From a virus: DNA of 64,000 nucleotides. Under the pieces are notes generated by a model. That model had not been told where the DNA came from, did no database searches, and saw nothing but the letters and a program-made list of their open reading frames with translations. This document shows positions 1 to 7,785 of this stretch, piece after piece. Numbering within the stretch: position 1 is the stretch's first letter; every line of letters starts with the position of its first letter. Made by a program: the position numbers and the translations under genes. The DNA is taken from positions 1-64,000 of IMG/VR virus record IMGVR_UViG_3300009702_000018, one strand, 5' to 3'.

Positions 1-9
1 ATTATTATT

Positions 10-153
10 ATTCTAGAATCTATTCTAGAATCTATTCTAGATTCTATTCTATATTCTATTCTAGATTCTATTCTAGAATCTATTCTAGAATCTATTCTAG
101 AATCTATTCTAGAATCTATTCTAGATTCTATTCTAGAATCTATTCTATATTAT
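10..153. repeat. 12-bp tandem repeat array
   Basis: About twelve head-to-tail copies of a 12-bp unit, consensus ATTCTAGAATCT with variants ATTCTAGATTCT and ATTCTATATTCT. Each unit is centred on the palindrome TTCTAGAA or a variant of it. A related unit with ATTCTAGTATAT continues to about 205. The array contains no spacers and no open reading frame. Its AT-richness and symmetry would suit an origin, a partition site or a protein-binding array, but nothing here decides between them. It begins close to the window edge, so its true length is unknown. Confidence 0.85.
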
Positions 154-242
154 TACTATTCTAGATTCTAGTATATATTCTAGTATATATTCTAGTATAT
201 ATTATTATATTATTTGTTATATTAGTATATATTAGTATACAT

Positions 243-308
243 GTTCTTCTTCTTCTTCTTATTCTTTTTCTTATGTCTTTTCTTTTTCTTCTTCTTCTTC
301 TTCTTCTT
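243..308. repeat. Pyrimidine-only TTC-rich tract
   Basis: A tract of about 65 bases that is almost entirely C and T on the plus strand, mostly TTC triplets. The opposite strand is a pure purine GAA run. Such mirror-like tracts can form triplex DNA or serve as single-strand landing sites. Function is unknown. It lies directly after the AT-rich repeats and before the foldable element at 411. Confidence 0.7.
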
Positions 309-376
309 AAAAATATGATTAAATAATTTTTATGATTAAATTATTTTATGGAACCAAAAATGGAAGGAAAAAGGTA

Positions 377-382
377 TATAAT
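377..382 (+). promoter_or_regulatory. Possible -10 box upstream of the foldable element
   Basis: A perfect TATAAT lies about 30 bases ahead of the foldable element at 411. No convincing -35 box is found 16-18 bases upstream. If used, transcription would start near 389 and carry the element in the leader of the first plus-strand operon. This is inference from one hexamer in AT-rich DNA. Confidence 0.25.
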
Positions 383-410
383 CACGATTCAGAGGAAAAC
401 ACTCCTAACC

Positions 411-477
411 TATAGCCTGAGACTCCATTCTGGCTGCCATAGCCTTCCGCTGCCAACGGCAAATTAGGTAGGCTATA
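411..477 (+). ncRNA. Foldable element, copy A
   Basis: A 67-base segment closed by an 8-bp stem (TATAGCCT at 411-418 with AGGCTATA at 470-477). It encloses two small hairpins: GGCT/AGCC at 432-444 and TGCC/GGCA at 451-461. A second copy lies at 28574-28634 and shares a 25-base identical core (424-448 here). The differences between copies fall in a loop base and in linkers. It is not a tRNA and matches no riboswitch class recognised by eye. RNA versus DNA function is undecided. Confidence 0.5.
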
Positions 478-667
478 TAAGTATACGCTTTTATAAAAAA
501 TAGGTGTTTTTGGGCTAAAAATGAGGTGTCAAAAAAAGGAAGAAAATAGACATATTTTGGAATGATAAATAAAATTTAATAATAAAAATAAAAAATTATT
601 ATTTTTTTTTAAAAAAATGTAAAATTATAAGGAAATTCAGATATTTAATAAATGAAAGGAGTATGAT
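478..667. other. AT-rich leader before the first gene
   Basis: This 190-base stretch holds no convincing gene. It contains AT-rich runs, including long T and A runs near 600, and ends in a clear ribosome binding site, AAAGGAG at 655-661, seven bases or fewer from the TTG start at 668. No terminator or clear promoter hexamers were seen. Confidence 0.5.
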
Positions 668-1795
668 TTGGATATTAATAAATTTAAAAATAGTTTATCA
701 GAAAATTTTGAATATTTAACCAAACAACTTATCACATGTATTGGTAATAAAAGATCATTACTTCCAAATATTCATACCACTGTTCTTCACATAAAAAAAC
801 GATTGAAGAAAAATCATCTTCGCATATTAGATGCTTTTTCAGGATCTGGTATTGTTAGTCGATATTTTAAACAACATGCAAAATATTTAGCAACCATTGA
901 CATTGAAGATTATGCCACAGTCATTGCTCGTTGTTATCTAAAAAATAAAAGTGAAATTAATTTATCAGCCATTAAAAAAATAGTAATAAATTTTAACAAC
1001 ATTGTTGAAAATGTTGAATTTCCAATGGGATTTATAGAAGAAATGTATGCACCAAAATCAATTAATCATATAACCAAAGACGATCGTGTTTTCTATACTC
1101 CCAACAATGCTCGCCGCATTGACAACTATCGAAGACTTATTATGGATCTTCCAATATCTATTCAAAATCTTTTTATTGGACCTCTTTTAAGTGAAGCATC
1201 AATACATACTAACACATCTGGAGTATTTAAGGGATTTTACAAAGATAAAAAAACTAAAGTGGGACGCTTTGGTGGAACAAATGGAGATGCATTAAAACGC
1301 ATACTTGGACAAATTCAACTTGCTGTTCCAATTCTTAGTCAATATGAATGCGAAGTAGATGTGTTTCAAGGTGATGCAAATAAAATTGCTCCGACATTAA
1401 AAGATCTTGATCTTGTTTATTTGGATCCTCCTTATAATCAACATCCATATGGGTCAAATTATTTTATGCTAAACTTGATAGCCAATTACAAAAAACCAGA
1501 AAAAGTAAGCAAAGTATCTGGAATCCCAGTTGATTGGAGACGATCTAAATATAATAGTCGTTCTTATTTTTATGATCAGTTTTACAATTTATTGAAATCA
1601 CTACAATCTCGTTTTTTAATCATTTCATTTAATAATGAAGGATTTATTTCTCGAAATGATATAATTCAAATGTTAAAACATATTGGCTCTGTAGAAATAA
1701 CCGATATTAAATATAATACTTTTCGTGGTTGTCGAAACATTAACAATCGAGAAAAATATGTAAACGAACAACTTTTTCTTGTCGAAAAATTCTAA
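668..1795 (+). CDS. D12-class DNA adenine-N6 methyltransferase
   Basis: Predicted to methylate adenine N6 in DNA using S-adenosylmethionine. The motif I loop DAFSGSG is at residues 55-61 and the catalytic DPPY at 253-256, followed by NQHPYGSNYF, which is typical of the D12 (alpha-order) family. An early GNKRSLL segment fits the FxGxK-like N-terminal motif. The start is TTG, chosen because AAAGGAG sits just upstream and no better start exists. No restriction enzyme partner is adjacent, so it is best read as an orphan protective enzyme. The recognition site cannot be read from sequence. Its leader and first codons are duplicated at the next gene. Confidence 0.88.
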   Translation: MDINKFKNSLSENFEYLTKQLITCIGNKRSLLPNIHTTVLHIKKRLKKNHLRILDAFSGSGIVSRYFKQHAKYLATIDIEDYATVIARCYLKNKSEINLSAIKKIVINFNNIVENVEFPMGFIEEMYAPKSINHITKDDRVFYTPNNARRIDNYRRLIMDLPISIQNLFIGPLLSEASIHTNTSGVFKGFYKDKKTKVGRFGGTNGDALKRILGQIQLAVPILSQYECEVDVFQGDANKIAPTLKDLDLVYLDPPYNQHPYGSNYFMLNLIANYKKPEKVSKVSGIPVDWRRSKYNSRSYFYDQFYNLLKSLQSRFLIISFNNEGFISRNDIIQMLKHIGSVEITDIKYNTFRGCRNINNREKYVNEQLFLVEKF

Positions 1796-1812
1796 AATAA
1801 AAGGAGTATGAT

Positions 1813-1998
1813 TTGGATATTAAAATTTTTAAAAACAGTTCGGCGACAACGATAGAAGACAGAATTAAAAAATATATAGGAAATAGAAAAGACTATAAAA
1901 TCTTAATGAACTCTGTATTTTTTAGAGATAAATATAACCACCCCTCCGTAGAATATATAGCAACAGTAATTTTAGATAAAAAATATGAAAAAAACTAA
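1813..1998 (+). CDS. Small protein with duplicated leader, unknown function
   Basis: A 61-residue protein not recognised. Its ribosome binding site, TTG start and first residues (MDIKIFKNS) nearly copy those of the methyltransferase gene upstream (MDINKFKNS), so the gene start looks like a partial duplication joined to unrelated sequence. The rest is charged, with no motif, signal peptide or membrane segment. Confidence 0.6.
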   Translation: MDIKIFKNSSATTIEDRIKKYIGNRKDYKILMNSVFFRDKYNHPSVEYIATVILDKKYEKN

Positions 1999-2013
1999 AA
2001 TAAGGGAAAAAGC

Positions 2014-2199
2014 ATGAATGATGTCATTTTATACGAAATTAGCTACTATGGTTACCTATTCAATTGTCCTCACTGCAAATCCATAAACAATATTGAAAAA
2101 ATTAAGAAATATGAAAAAGATGAACATCAAGAGATTGTGTGTTGGAAGTGTGGCAGAATAATTGACATATATTACAAACCATTAATTCTTAAAAAGTAA
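2014..2199 (+). CDS. Small zinc-ribbon protein
   Basis: A 61-residue protein with two cysteine pairs, CPHC near residues 18-21 and CWKC near 43-46, spaced as in a zinc ribbon. There is no other domain. It sits 11 bases ahead of the alanyl-tRNA synthetase start and its end contains the ribosome binding site for that gene. Small phage zinc ribbons bind nucleic acid or proteins; which applies here is unknown. Confidence 0.65.
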   Translation: MNDVILYEISYYGYLFNCPHCKSINNIEKIKKYEKDEHQEIVCWKCGRIIDIYYKPLILKK

Positions 2200-2210
2200 G
2201 GAGATAAATC

Positions 2211-3512
2211 ATTAAAACCGCTGATATTAGAAATTCATTTTTAAATTTTTTTAGAAAAATGGGACATCGTTTGATTCCTTCATCGTCAGTCATCCCAAAA
2301 AATGATTCTACTTTGTTATTTACTAACGCAGGAATGAATCAATTCAAAGATATTTTTGCAGAAAAAAAGAAACCCGATTACCCACGAGCAGTTAGTTGTC
2401 AAAAATGCATAAGAGCAAGTGGGAAACATAATGATTTAAATCTTGTTGGATTCACTCCAAGACATCATACTTTTTTTGAAATGCTTGGGAACTTTTCTTT
2501 TGGTGATTATTTTAAAGAAAAGGCTATTTATTTAGCTTGGGAATGGCTTACAAAAGAATTAAAAATTTCTCCAAATAATTTATATGTTACTGTGTATAAT
2601 GCAGATAATTATACTTTTGATTTATGGAAGAAGATAGCTTCAGAATTAAAAGATGATCATATTTTATATTTTGGCGAAAAATATAATTATTGGTCAATGG
2701 GCAAAACAGGTCCTAATGGAGTATGTACAGAAATACATTATGATTTAGGAAAACAATTTGGGAATAGTAAATCTGATGTTGTGAATGGAAACACTAATCG
2801 TTTTATAGAAATATGGAACTTGGTATTTCCACTATTTAATCAACAATCCAACGGGAAAATAACTCGTCTTTCCAAACCTTATGTTGACACAGGGGCGGGA
2901 TTAGAGAGATTAGCATCTATTATGCAAAATGTTAATTCTAATTATGATATTGATATTTTTCGCAATTTAATTAAAGCCATTTCAGATTTAGCAAATAGGA
3001 AATATGAAGATGATCAATTTGCTCACCAAGTTATTGCTGACCATTTAAGAGCATTAACTTTTGCTATTGCCGATGGTTCTGAAATTTCCAATAAGGGTCG
3101 CAATTATGTTTTAAGACGCATACTTAGACGTGCTTCTTATTATGGTTCTTTATTAGAAATTGAAGAACCCTTTATTTATAAATTAGTTCCAGTTTTAGTA
3201 GATGAAATGGGAGATGTTTATCCAGAAATTAAAAAAAGACAAGAACATATTATGAGGACAATTAAAAATGAAGAAGAAATATTTAGTAATACTTTACATA
3301 GAGGAGTAAGAAAAACAGAAAAAATTATTCAAAAAACAAACGGTAAAATCATTGATGGTAAAGATGTTTTTATATTATACGACACTTATGGGTTTCCATA
3401 TGATTTGACAGAAGCGATCGCAAAACAAAACGAAATGAGTCTTGACAAAAATGGATTTGAAAAATTTATGAATGAACAGAAAAAAAGATCGCAAACATCA
3501 AGGAAAAATTGA
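2211..3512 (+). CDS. alaS: Truncated alanyl-tRNA synthetase (catalytic plus tRNA-recognition domains only)
   Basis: Class II synthetase expected to attach alanine to tRNA-Ala. Visible are the motif 2 region with RHHTFFEMLGNFSFGDYF, the motif 3 sequence TGAGLERLA, and the late DTYGFPYDLTEAI segment of the tRNA-recognition region. It stops after about 433 residues, where bacterial AlaRS would continue into the editing and C-Ala domains, so both are absent. The first ATG is at 2259, but codons 2211-2258 read IKTADIRNSFLNFFRK, a clear match to the normal AlaRS N-terminus. AAGGAG at 2198-2203 is seven bases before ATT 2211, and a stop lies two codons upstream. ATT is therefore the likely start. 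No tRNA-Ala gene lies in the window. Confidence 0.88.
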   Translation: MKTADIRNSFLNFFRKMGHRLIPSSSVIPKNDSTLLFTNAGMNQFKDIFAEKKKPDYPRAVSCQKCIRASGKHNDLNLVGFTPRHHTFFEMLGNFSFGDYFKEKAIYLAWEWLTKELKISPNNLYVTVYNADNYTFDLWKKIASELKDDHILYFGEKYNYWSMGKTGPNGVCTEIHYDLGKQFGNSKSDVVNGNTNRFIEIWNLVFPLFNQQSNGKITRLSKPYVDTGAGLERLASIMQNVNSNYDIDIFRNLIKAISDLANRKYEDDQFAHQVIADHLRALTFAIADGSEISNKGRNYVLRRILRRASYYGSLLEIEEPFIYKLVPVLVDEMGDVYPEIKKRQEHIMRTIKNEEEIFSNTLHRGVRKTEKIIQKTNGKIIDGKDVFILYDTYGFPYDLTEAIAKQNEMSLDKNGFEKFMNEQKKRSQTSRKN

Positions 3513-3543
3513 TATTTTATAATAAAGAAACAAAATTAAAAAA

Positions 3544-4344
3544 ATGAAACAAAAAAATAAAATCAACGATATAGATTTAAATAAATGGAAGGAATATAAA
3601 GATATTCTTACTGATAGTTTGTGGATTTTTAAAAGACGAGATAATTCGGGATCTCATAATGCAAATTATTGGGGAAATTTTATTCCCCAAATACCAAATC
3701 AAATGATGAAAAGATTTACTAAAAAGGGGGATTGGATTTTAGATACATTTGCTGGTTGTGGGACAACTTTAGTAGAAGCACAAAGATTGGGTAGAAATTC
3801 AATTGGTATAGAGTTGCAGTCCGAAATTGCCGACATAGCCAATCAGATTATTCAATCAGAGCCAAATAAATATAACGTTATTTCTAATGTTATAAACGAC
3901 AATAGTTTATCCGTTGATTATAAAGAATTAATAAAAAAATATAATATAGATTCAGTACAATTATTGATTATGCATCCGCCATATTTTGATATAATAAAAT
4001 TTAGCGATGATCCAAATGATCTTTCCAATGCTTCTTCTTTAGAAGATTTTCTTCAAATGATGGAGAAAGTTGTGGAAAAAGCATTGACTATTTTAGATAA
4101 AGGAAGATATTTTGCTTTGGTGATGGGAGATAAATATTCAAAGGGTGAATGGATACCATTGGGATTTTTAACAATGGAACGAATTCTAAAAAAAGAAGTT
4201 TCTCTTAAAAGCATAATTGTAAAAAACTTTTAAGAAACGTTTGGAAAAAGAAATCAAAAATCATTATGGAGGTATCGTGCTTTAATGGGCGGTTTTTATA
4301 TTTTCAAACATGAATATATTTTTTTGTTCAAAAAGGATAATTAA
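3544..4344 (+). pseudogene. DNA methyltransferase interrupted by in-frame TAA
   Basis: SAM-dependent DNA methyltransferase with DTFAGCGTT at residues 67-75 and HPPYFDIIKF starting at 144. The open frame ends at TAA 4231-4233, giving 229 residues. Directly after it the same frame continues for 36 codons reading ETFGKRNQK, SLWRYRALMGG and FYIFKHEYIFLFKK to TAA 4342-4344. That tail looks like the normal C-terminus of this family, so the gene appears interrupted by a nonsense codon. A sequencing error or readthrough are alternatives. The catalytic motifs lie before the stop, so the short product might still fold. Confidence 0.72.
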
Positions 4345-4356
4345 AGGAAATAAATT

Positions 4357-4692
4357 ATGACAAGACAAAATATGTGGCTTAAAATATCAAGAGCTTATGC
4401 TACACCATTTAAAGATCGAGACAACGAACAAATATTTATAGCTCATGCTGGTTTGTGTTATGCAATTGATCATTTTCTATTACGTGATGTATCACCAAAA
4501 ATAGTAAAAAAAGCTCGTATGTTTTTTAAAGCCGAATTTGGAAATTATAAATATTGGTTTCCTACTTATGGAGATAAAAACTTTAAAAGAAAATATGACA
4601 ATATCAGATCTTTATTTGCTTGTTTTATGGCAACAATGCCAGAAAATGATTATGAAAATTTTATTGTCGATTTAAAAACCCAAAAAAAATAA
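4357..4692 (+). CDS. Hypothetical protein between methyltransferase genes
   Basis: A 111-residue protein not recognised. It is rich in aromatic and basic residues, with no clear motif, signal peptide or membrane helix. It overlaps the next methyltransferase by one base (TAATG), so the two are probably translationally coupled. Confidence 0.65.
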   Translation: MTRQNMWLKISRAYATPFKDRDNEQIFIAHAGLCYAIDHFLLRDVSPKIVKKARMFFKAEFGNYKYWFPTYGDKNFKRKYDNIRSLFACFMATMPENDYENFIVDLKTQKK

Positions 4693-5972
4693 TGAAATAT
4701 CCAGAAGAATTCATCAATAAAATAATTCAAGGTAATTGCATTAAAGTCATGCAAGAAATCCCCGAAAATTCTATTGATTCAATTATTACAGATCCCCCAT
4801 ACGGTTTATCTTTTATGAAAAAAGAATGGGATTCTTTTAAGAAATCAAAGGGATATGAATTTCAAATAAAAAATCTTAAAATGAAAACCAATCAAACTAA
4901 ATTAGAACAAAATATGAATTTTTTATCTTGGAATGTAGCATGGATGAATGAAGCAAAGCGAGTATTAAAACCAGGTGGAATTATTCTTATATTTTCGGGT
5001 ACAAGAACACAGCATTTAACAGGAATGGCTTTGGAGTTATCGGGTTTTGTTATTGCAGATACTTTAATGTGGTTATATGGTTCTGGGTTTCCCAAAGCAA
5101 TGGAAATTGGGAAAATGATTGATAAATCTAAAAATTTAGATCGAGAAGTAGTTGAAAAAAAATATAGTTCAGATATAACAAAGGGCAATTATATTAGAGG
5201 AGGAAAGAAAAATATAAATAGAATTATAGAAAAAACAAAACCCAATAGTCAAGAAGCAATTGATTGGAATGGATATAGAACAATTGGATTGAAGCCAGCC
5301 TATGAACCTATTATTCTTGCATATAAACCTCGTGAAGGAAATTATGTAAATAATATATTAAAATATAAAACAGGTGCTTTGAATATCGATGAATGTAGAA
5401 TTGGAGGAGAAGATAAAATTAAACCTTCATACAGAATAGACAAAAAATCGACAGTAATACCAATAGATAAGAAAAAAAAATATTTAAAAGATTTAGGAAG
5501 ATTCCCATCGAATGTTATTATAAATGAAGAAGTCGCAAATCAGATAGATCAACAATCGGGTATTAAAAAAACAATAGCTCAAAAAAATTATGGGTTTAAT
5601 AAAAAACCTTTATCAAAGACAAATACTTTTGCATCAAGAGGGACATATATTCCACGAGAAGATGTGGGGGGAGCATCAAAGTTCTTTTATTGTGCCAAAG
5701 CCACCCCCCAAGAAAAAATGAATAATAATCATCCAACTGTCAAACCAATAAAATTAATGACGTGGCTATGTCAATTAACCAATTCTCCATATGAAAATGT
5801 TGTATTGGATCCATTTGCGGGATCTGGATCTACAATGATTGCTTGTATGAGAACAAAAAGAAATTTCATAGGGATTGAGAAAGAAGAAGATTATGTAAAA
5901 ATAGCAAAAGAAAGAATTCAAAAAGAAAAAAATAAAAAAGAATCAAAACGAACATTAATAAGGAAAAAATAA
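4692..5972 (+). CDS. Beta-class DNA methyltransferase (N6-adenine or N4-cytosine)
   Basis: Catalytic DPPY is at residues 34-37, near the N-terminus, and the SAM-binding DPFAGSGST is at 373-381, near the C-terminus. This IV-then-I order is the beta class. The middle 230 residues would hold the target-recognition region. A HPTVKPIKLMTWL segment before motif I is typical of this family. Length (426) is normal. The last 20 residues are strongly basic. No cognate nuclease is adjacent, so a protective role is likely. Adenine versus cytosine cannot be decided by eye. Confidence 0.88.
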   Translation: MKYPEEFINKIIQGNCIKVMQEIPENSIDSIITDPPYGLSFMKKEWDSFKKSKGYEFQIKNLKMKTNQTKLEQNMNFLSWNVAWMNEAKRVLKPGGIILIFSGTRTQHLTGMALELSGFVIADTLMWLYGSGFPKAMEIGKMIDKSKNLDREVVEKKYSSDITKGNYIRGGKKNINRIIEKTKPNSQEAIDWNGYRTIGLKPAYEPIILAYKPREGNYVNNILKYKTGALNIDECRIGGEDKIKPSYRIDKKSTVIPIDKKKKYLKDLGRFPSNVIINEEVANQIDQQSGIKKTIAQKNYGFNKKPLSKTNTFASRGTYIPREDVGGASKFFYCAKATPQEKMNNNHPTVKPIKLMTWLCQLTNSPYENVVLDPFAGSGSTMIACMRTKRNFIGIEKEEDYVKIAKERIQKEKNKKESKRTLIRKK

Positions 5973-5986
5973 TATTTAATAATGCA

Positions 5987-6934
5987 ATGTTTAATTTAAC
6001 TTACAGACCCGAATCTTTTTCAGAGTTTATTGGGAATACAACCCAAATAGAAAACTTGCTGAAAAAATACCCAAAGTGGCCTTCTACTTTTTTATTAACA
6101 GGTCCTCCTGGAATTGGAAAAACAACATTGGCTCGATTAATAGCAAAACAGCTAAAATGTAATTCACTTAATATTAAAGAAATTGATGCGGGTCATGATA
6201 GAGGAATAGATACTATAAGAAATATAATTAAAGAATCTTATAATCGTCCTCTTATAGGTAAAACAAAAGTTTATATTTTTGATGAATGTCAGAGCTTAAC
6301 AAGAGAAGCTCAAGAAGCTCTTTTAAAGACAACAGAAGAAGCTCCACCAAATACTTATTTTATATTTTGTTCAACAAATCCACAAAAAATCATTAAAGCA
6401 TTGCTTGCAAGATGTAAAGCTGGATATATAAATTTAAAACCAATGAATAAACAAGAACTTGCAATACTGATTAAAAGAATTTGTGAACAAGAAGGAATAA
6501 AAATTGAAGGAATAATCAAAAAAATAGCAATTCTTTGTGTTAAAAATTCAGAGGGTATTCCACGTAATGCTATAATGCTTTTTGATAGATTCCATCAATA
6601 TACTGATATTCAAGCAGTAGCAGATGAAATGAAAAATATTGATGAAATATATGTGGAGCAAGAAATTTGGGATATGGTCAATGCTCTGGATTCAAAAAAT
6701 ATGATTCAATTTTTAAAATATTTTTCTGAAATGAAAAGGGGCAATTATGAGGGATTTAGAATTACAATGGGAAATATTTTTAAAAAGAAATTATTAAAAG
6801 CAATGCAAAAAACAGATTTAACAAATATTCAAAAATATATAGACATACTACAAATATTTAATTCCCCCGTTAATAATGAATTAGGAGATATAGAATTAAT
6901 TTATAGATTTGGAAAATATTATGGTACTTTATAA
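5987..6934 (+). CDS. Clamp-loader ATPase (RFC / DnaX-like)
   Basis: AAA+ ATPase that would load the polymerase sliding clamp. It opens with YRPESFSEFIG, the usual clamp-loader start. Walker A is GPPGIGKTT at residues 39-47, Walker B contains FDECQ near 97, and the SRC-like arginine-finger segment reads LLARCKAG. The DnaX zinc module is missing, as in RFC and phage small loaders. At 315 residues it is a single-subunit-type loader. It works with the DnaE-like polymerase at 24183; no clamp or delta subunit was recognised in the window. Confidence 0.88.
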   Translation: MFNLTYRPESFSEFIGNTTQIENLLKKYPKWPSTFLLTGPPGIGKTTLARLIAKQLKCNSLNIKEIDAGHDRGIDTIRNIIKESYNRPLIGKTKVYIFDECQSLTREAQEALLKTTEEAPPNTYFIFCSTNPQKIIKALLARCKAGYINLKPMNKQELAILIKRICEQEGIKIEGIIKKIAILCVKNSEGIPRNAIMLFDRFHQYTDIQAVADEMKNIDEIYVEQEIWDMVNALDSKNMIQFLKYFSEMKRGNYEGFRITMGNIFKKKLLKAMQKTDLTNIQKYIDILQIFNSPVNNELGDIELIYRFGKYYGTL

Positions 6935-7169
6935 ATTTAATGAAGAACAAATAAAAAAAGCAAAACTTTTTATTAAAAAATTAAAAGTTAAAAGAAAAAT
7001 GTGGGAAAAAGAACGAGACAAGGCAGATAGAGATAGAAAACGATTTCCCAAGAAATATTATCATAACATAACAGAGAGAATGAAAGACGCAGAAAAAGAA
7101 ATTAGACATATAAATAAAAAAATTAAAGAATTGGAACAAGTGGTAAAATATGGAGAGTTTGAATTTTGA
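6921..7169 (+). CDS. Small coiled-coil protein
   Basis: About 82 residues, strongly charged (Lys, Glu, Arg), with heptad-like spacing that suggests one long coiled coil. ATG 6921 is preferred. A TTG at 6909 in the same frame would add four residues. It overlaps the clamp-loader end by 14 bases and the next gene start by four. Function unknown. Confidence 0.6.
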   Translation: MVLYKFNEEQIKKAKLFIKKLKVKRKMWEKERDKADRDRKRFPKKYYHNITERMKDAEKEIRHINKKIKELEQVVKYGEFEF

Positions 7170-7558
7170 AAAAGGTTTATGTGGCTGGTGCTTACAATGG
7201 AGATAATATTGGTGAAATATTAAATAATATGAGAATAGGATTAAAGGTTAGTTCACATTTATTATCTTTAGGATATGCTGTCTTTAGTCCTTGGACGGAT
7301 TTTCAATTATTCTTAACTGACGATTGGGATGCAAAAAAAATAGCACAAAAAGCAAAGGCAGCTTCTTTAGAATGGCTTAAAGTTAGTGATGCTATATTTG
7401 TAGTTCCAAATGAAAAAAATTATACATCCAAAGGATTAAAAGAAGAAAGGAAAGTAGCGAAATATTTTAATATTCCCATATTTGAAGATATAAAGAAAAT
7501 GGATAAGTATTTAAAAAATAAAGAAGATAAAGAAGCGTTAGTACCTTATAATAAATGA
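7166..7558 (+). CDS. Nucleoside 2-deoxyribosyltransferase-like / DUF4406-type protein
   Basis: The fold signature is visible: KVYVAGAYN at the start, then GYAVFSPWTDFQ, then SLEWLKVSDAIFVVPN with GLKEE following. These match the nucleoside deoxyribosyltransferase-like superfamily, which handles nucleosides or nucleotides. The exact substrate is not predictable. It starts at TTG overlapping the previous stop (TTGA) and overlaps the next gene by four bases, so it is in a tight operon. A role in nucleotide supply or base modification is inference. Confidence 0.7.
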   Translation: MKKVYVAGAYNGDNIGEILNNMRIGLKVSSHLLSLGYAVFSPWTDFQLFLTDDWDAKKIAQKAKAASLEWLKVSDAIFVVPNEKNYTSKGLKEERKVAKYFNIPIFEDIKKMDKYLKNKEDKEALVPYNK

Positions 7559-7773
7559 ACAAAGAATATTATATAATAAAAAAAGCCCCACGACAATTAC
7601 TTGAAATGGGTATATATCTTAATGATTTCATTGAATTAAAATATGTAATGGGTAATATTTTAATTAAAAATCTTAAAAAAAATATTTTAATAGGAATTAA
7701 TAAAAATATATTAAAAGAAATGGAATTAGAGAAAATCCATCATATAGAGAAAAATGATTATATAAAAAAATAA
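7555..7773 (+). CDS. Hypothetical small protein
   Basis: A 72-residue protein not recognised. It is rich in Ile, Leu, Lys and Asn. It starts at an ATGA overlap with the previous gene. No motif or membrane segment is convincing. Confidence 0.5.
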   Translation: MNKEYYIIKKAPRQLLEMGIYLNDFIELKYVMGNILIKNLKKNILIGINKNILKEMELEKIHHIEKNDYIKK

Positions 7774-7785
7774 AAGAGATTGACG

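Noticed and set aside
10-205. CRISPR array
   Set aside because: Units are contiguous 12-bp copies with no unique spacers and no cas genes nearby. The Cas4-like nuclease at 27763 is far away and alone.
241-318. Short reading frame of Phe and Leu codons in the TTC-rich tract
   Set aside because: It is produced by the triplet repeat, has no ribosome binding site, and encodes only low-complexity sequence.
411-477. tRNA gene
   Set aside because: No cloverleaf, no T-loop consensus and no anticodon arm of normal size. The same holds for the copy at 28574.
2259-3512. AlaX-type editing protein
   Set aside because: The conserved parts are the catalytic and tRNA-recognition domains. Editing-domain zinc motifs are absent.
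3544-4344. Stop-codon reassignment (TAA as sense)
   Set aside because: TAA ends most genes throughout the window, so an altered code is not supported. The single case is better explained by mutation, readthrough or error.
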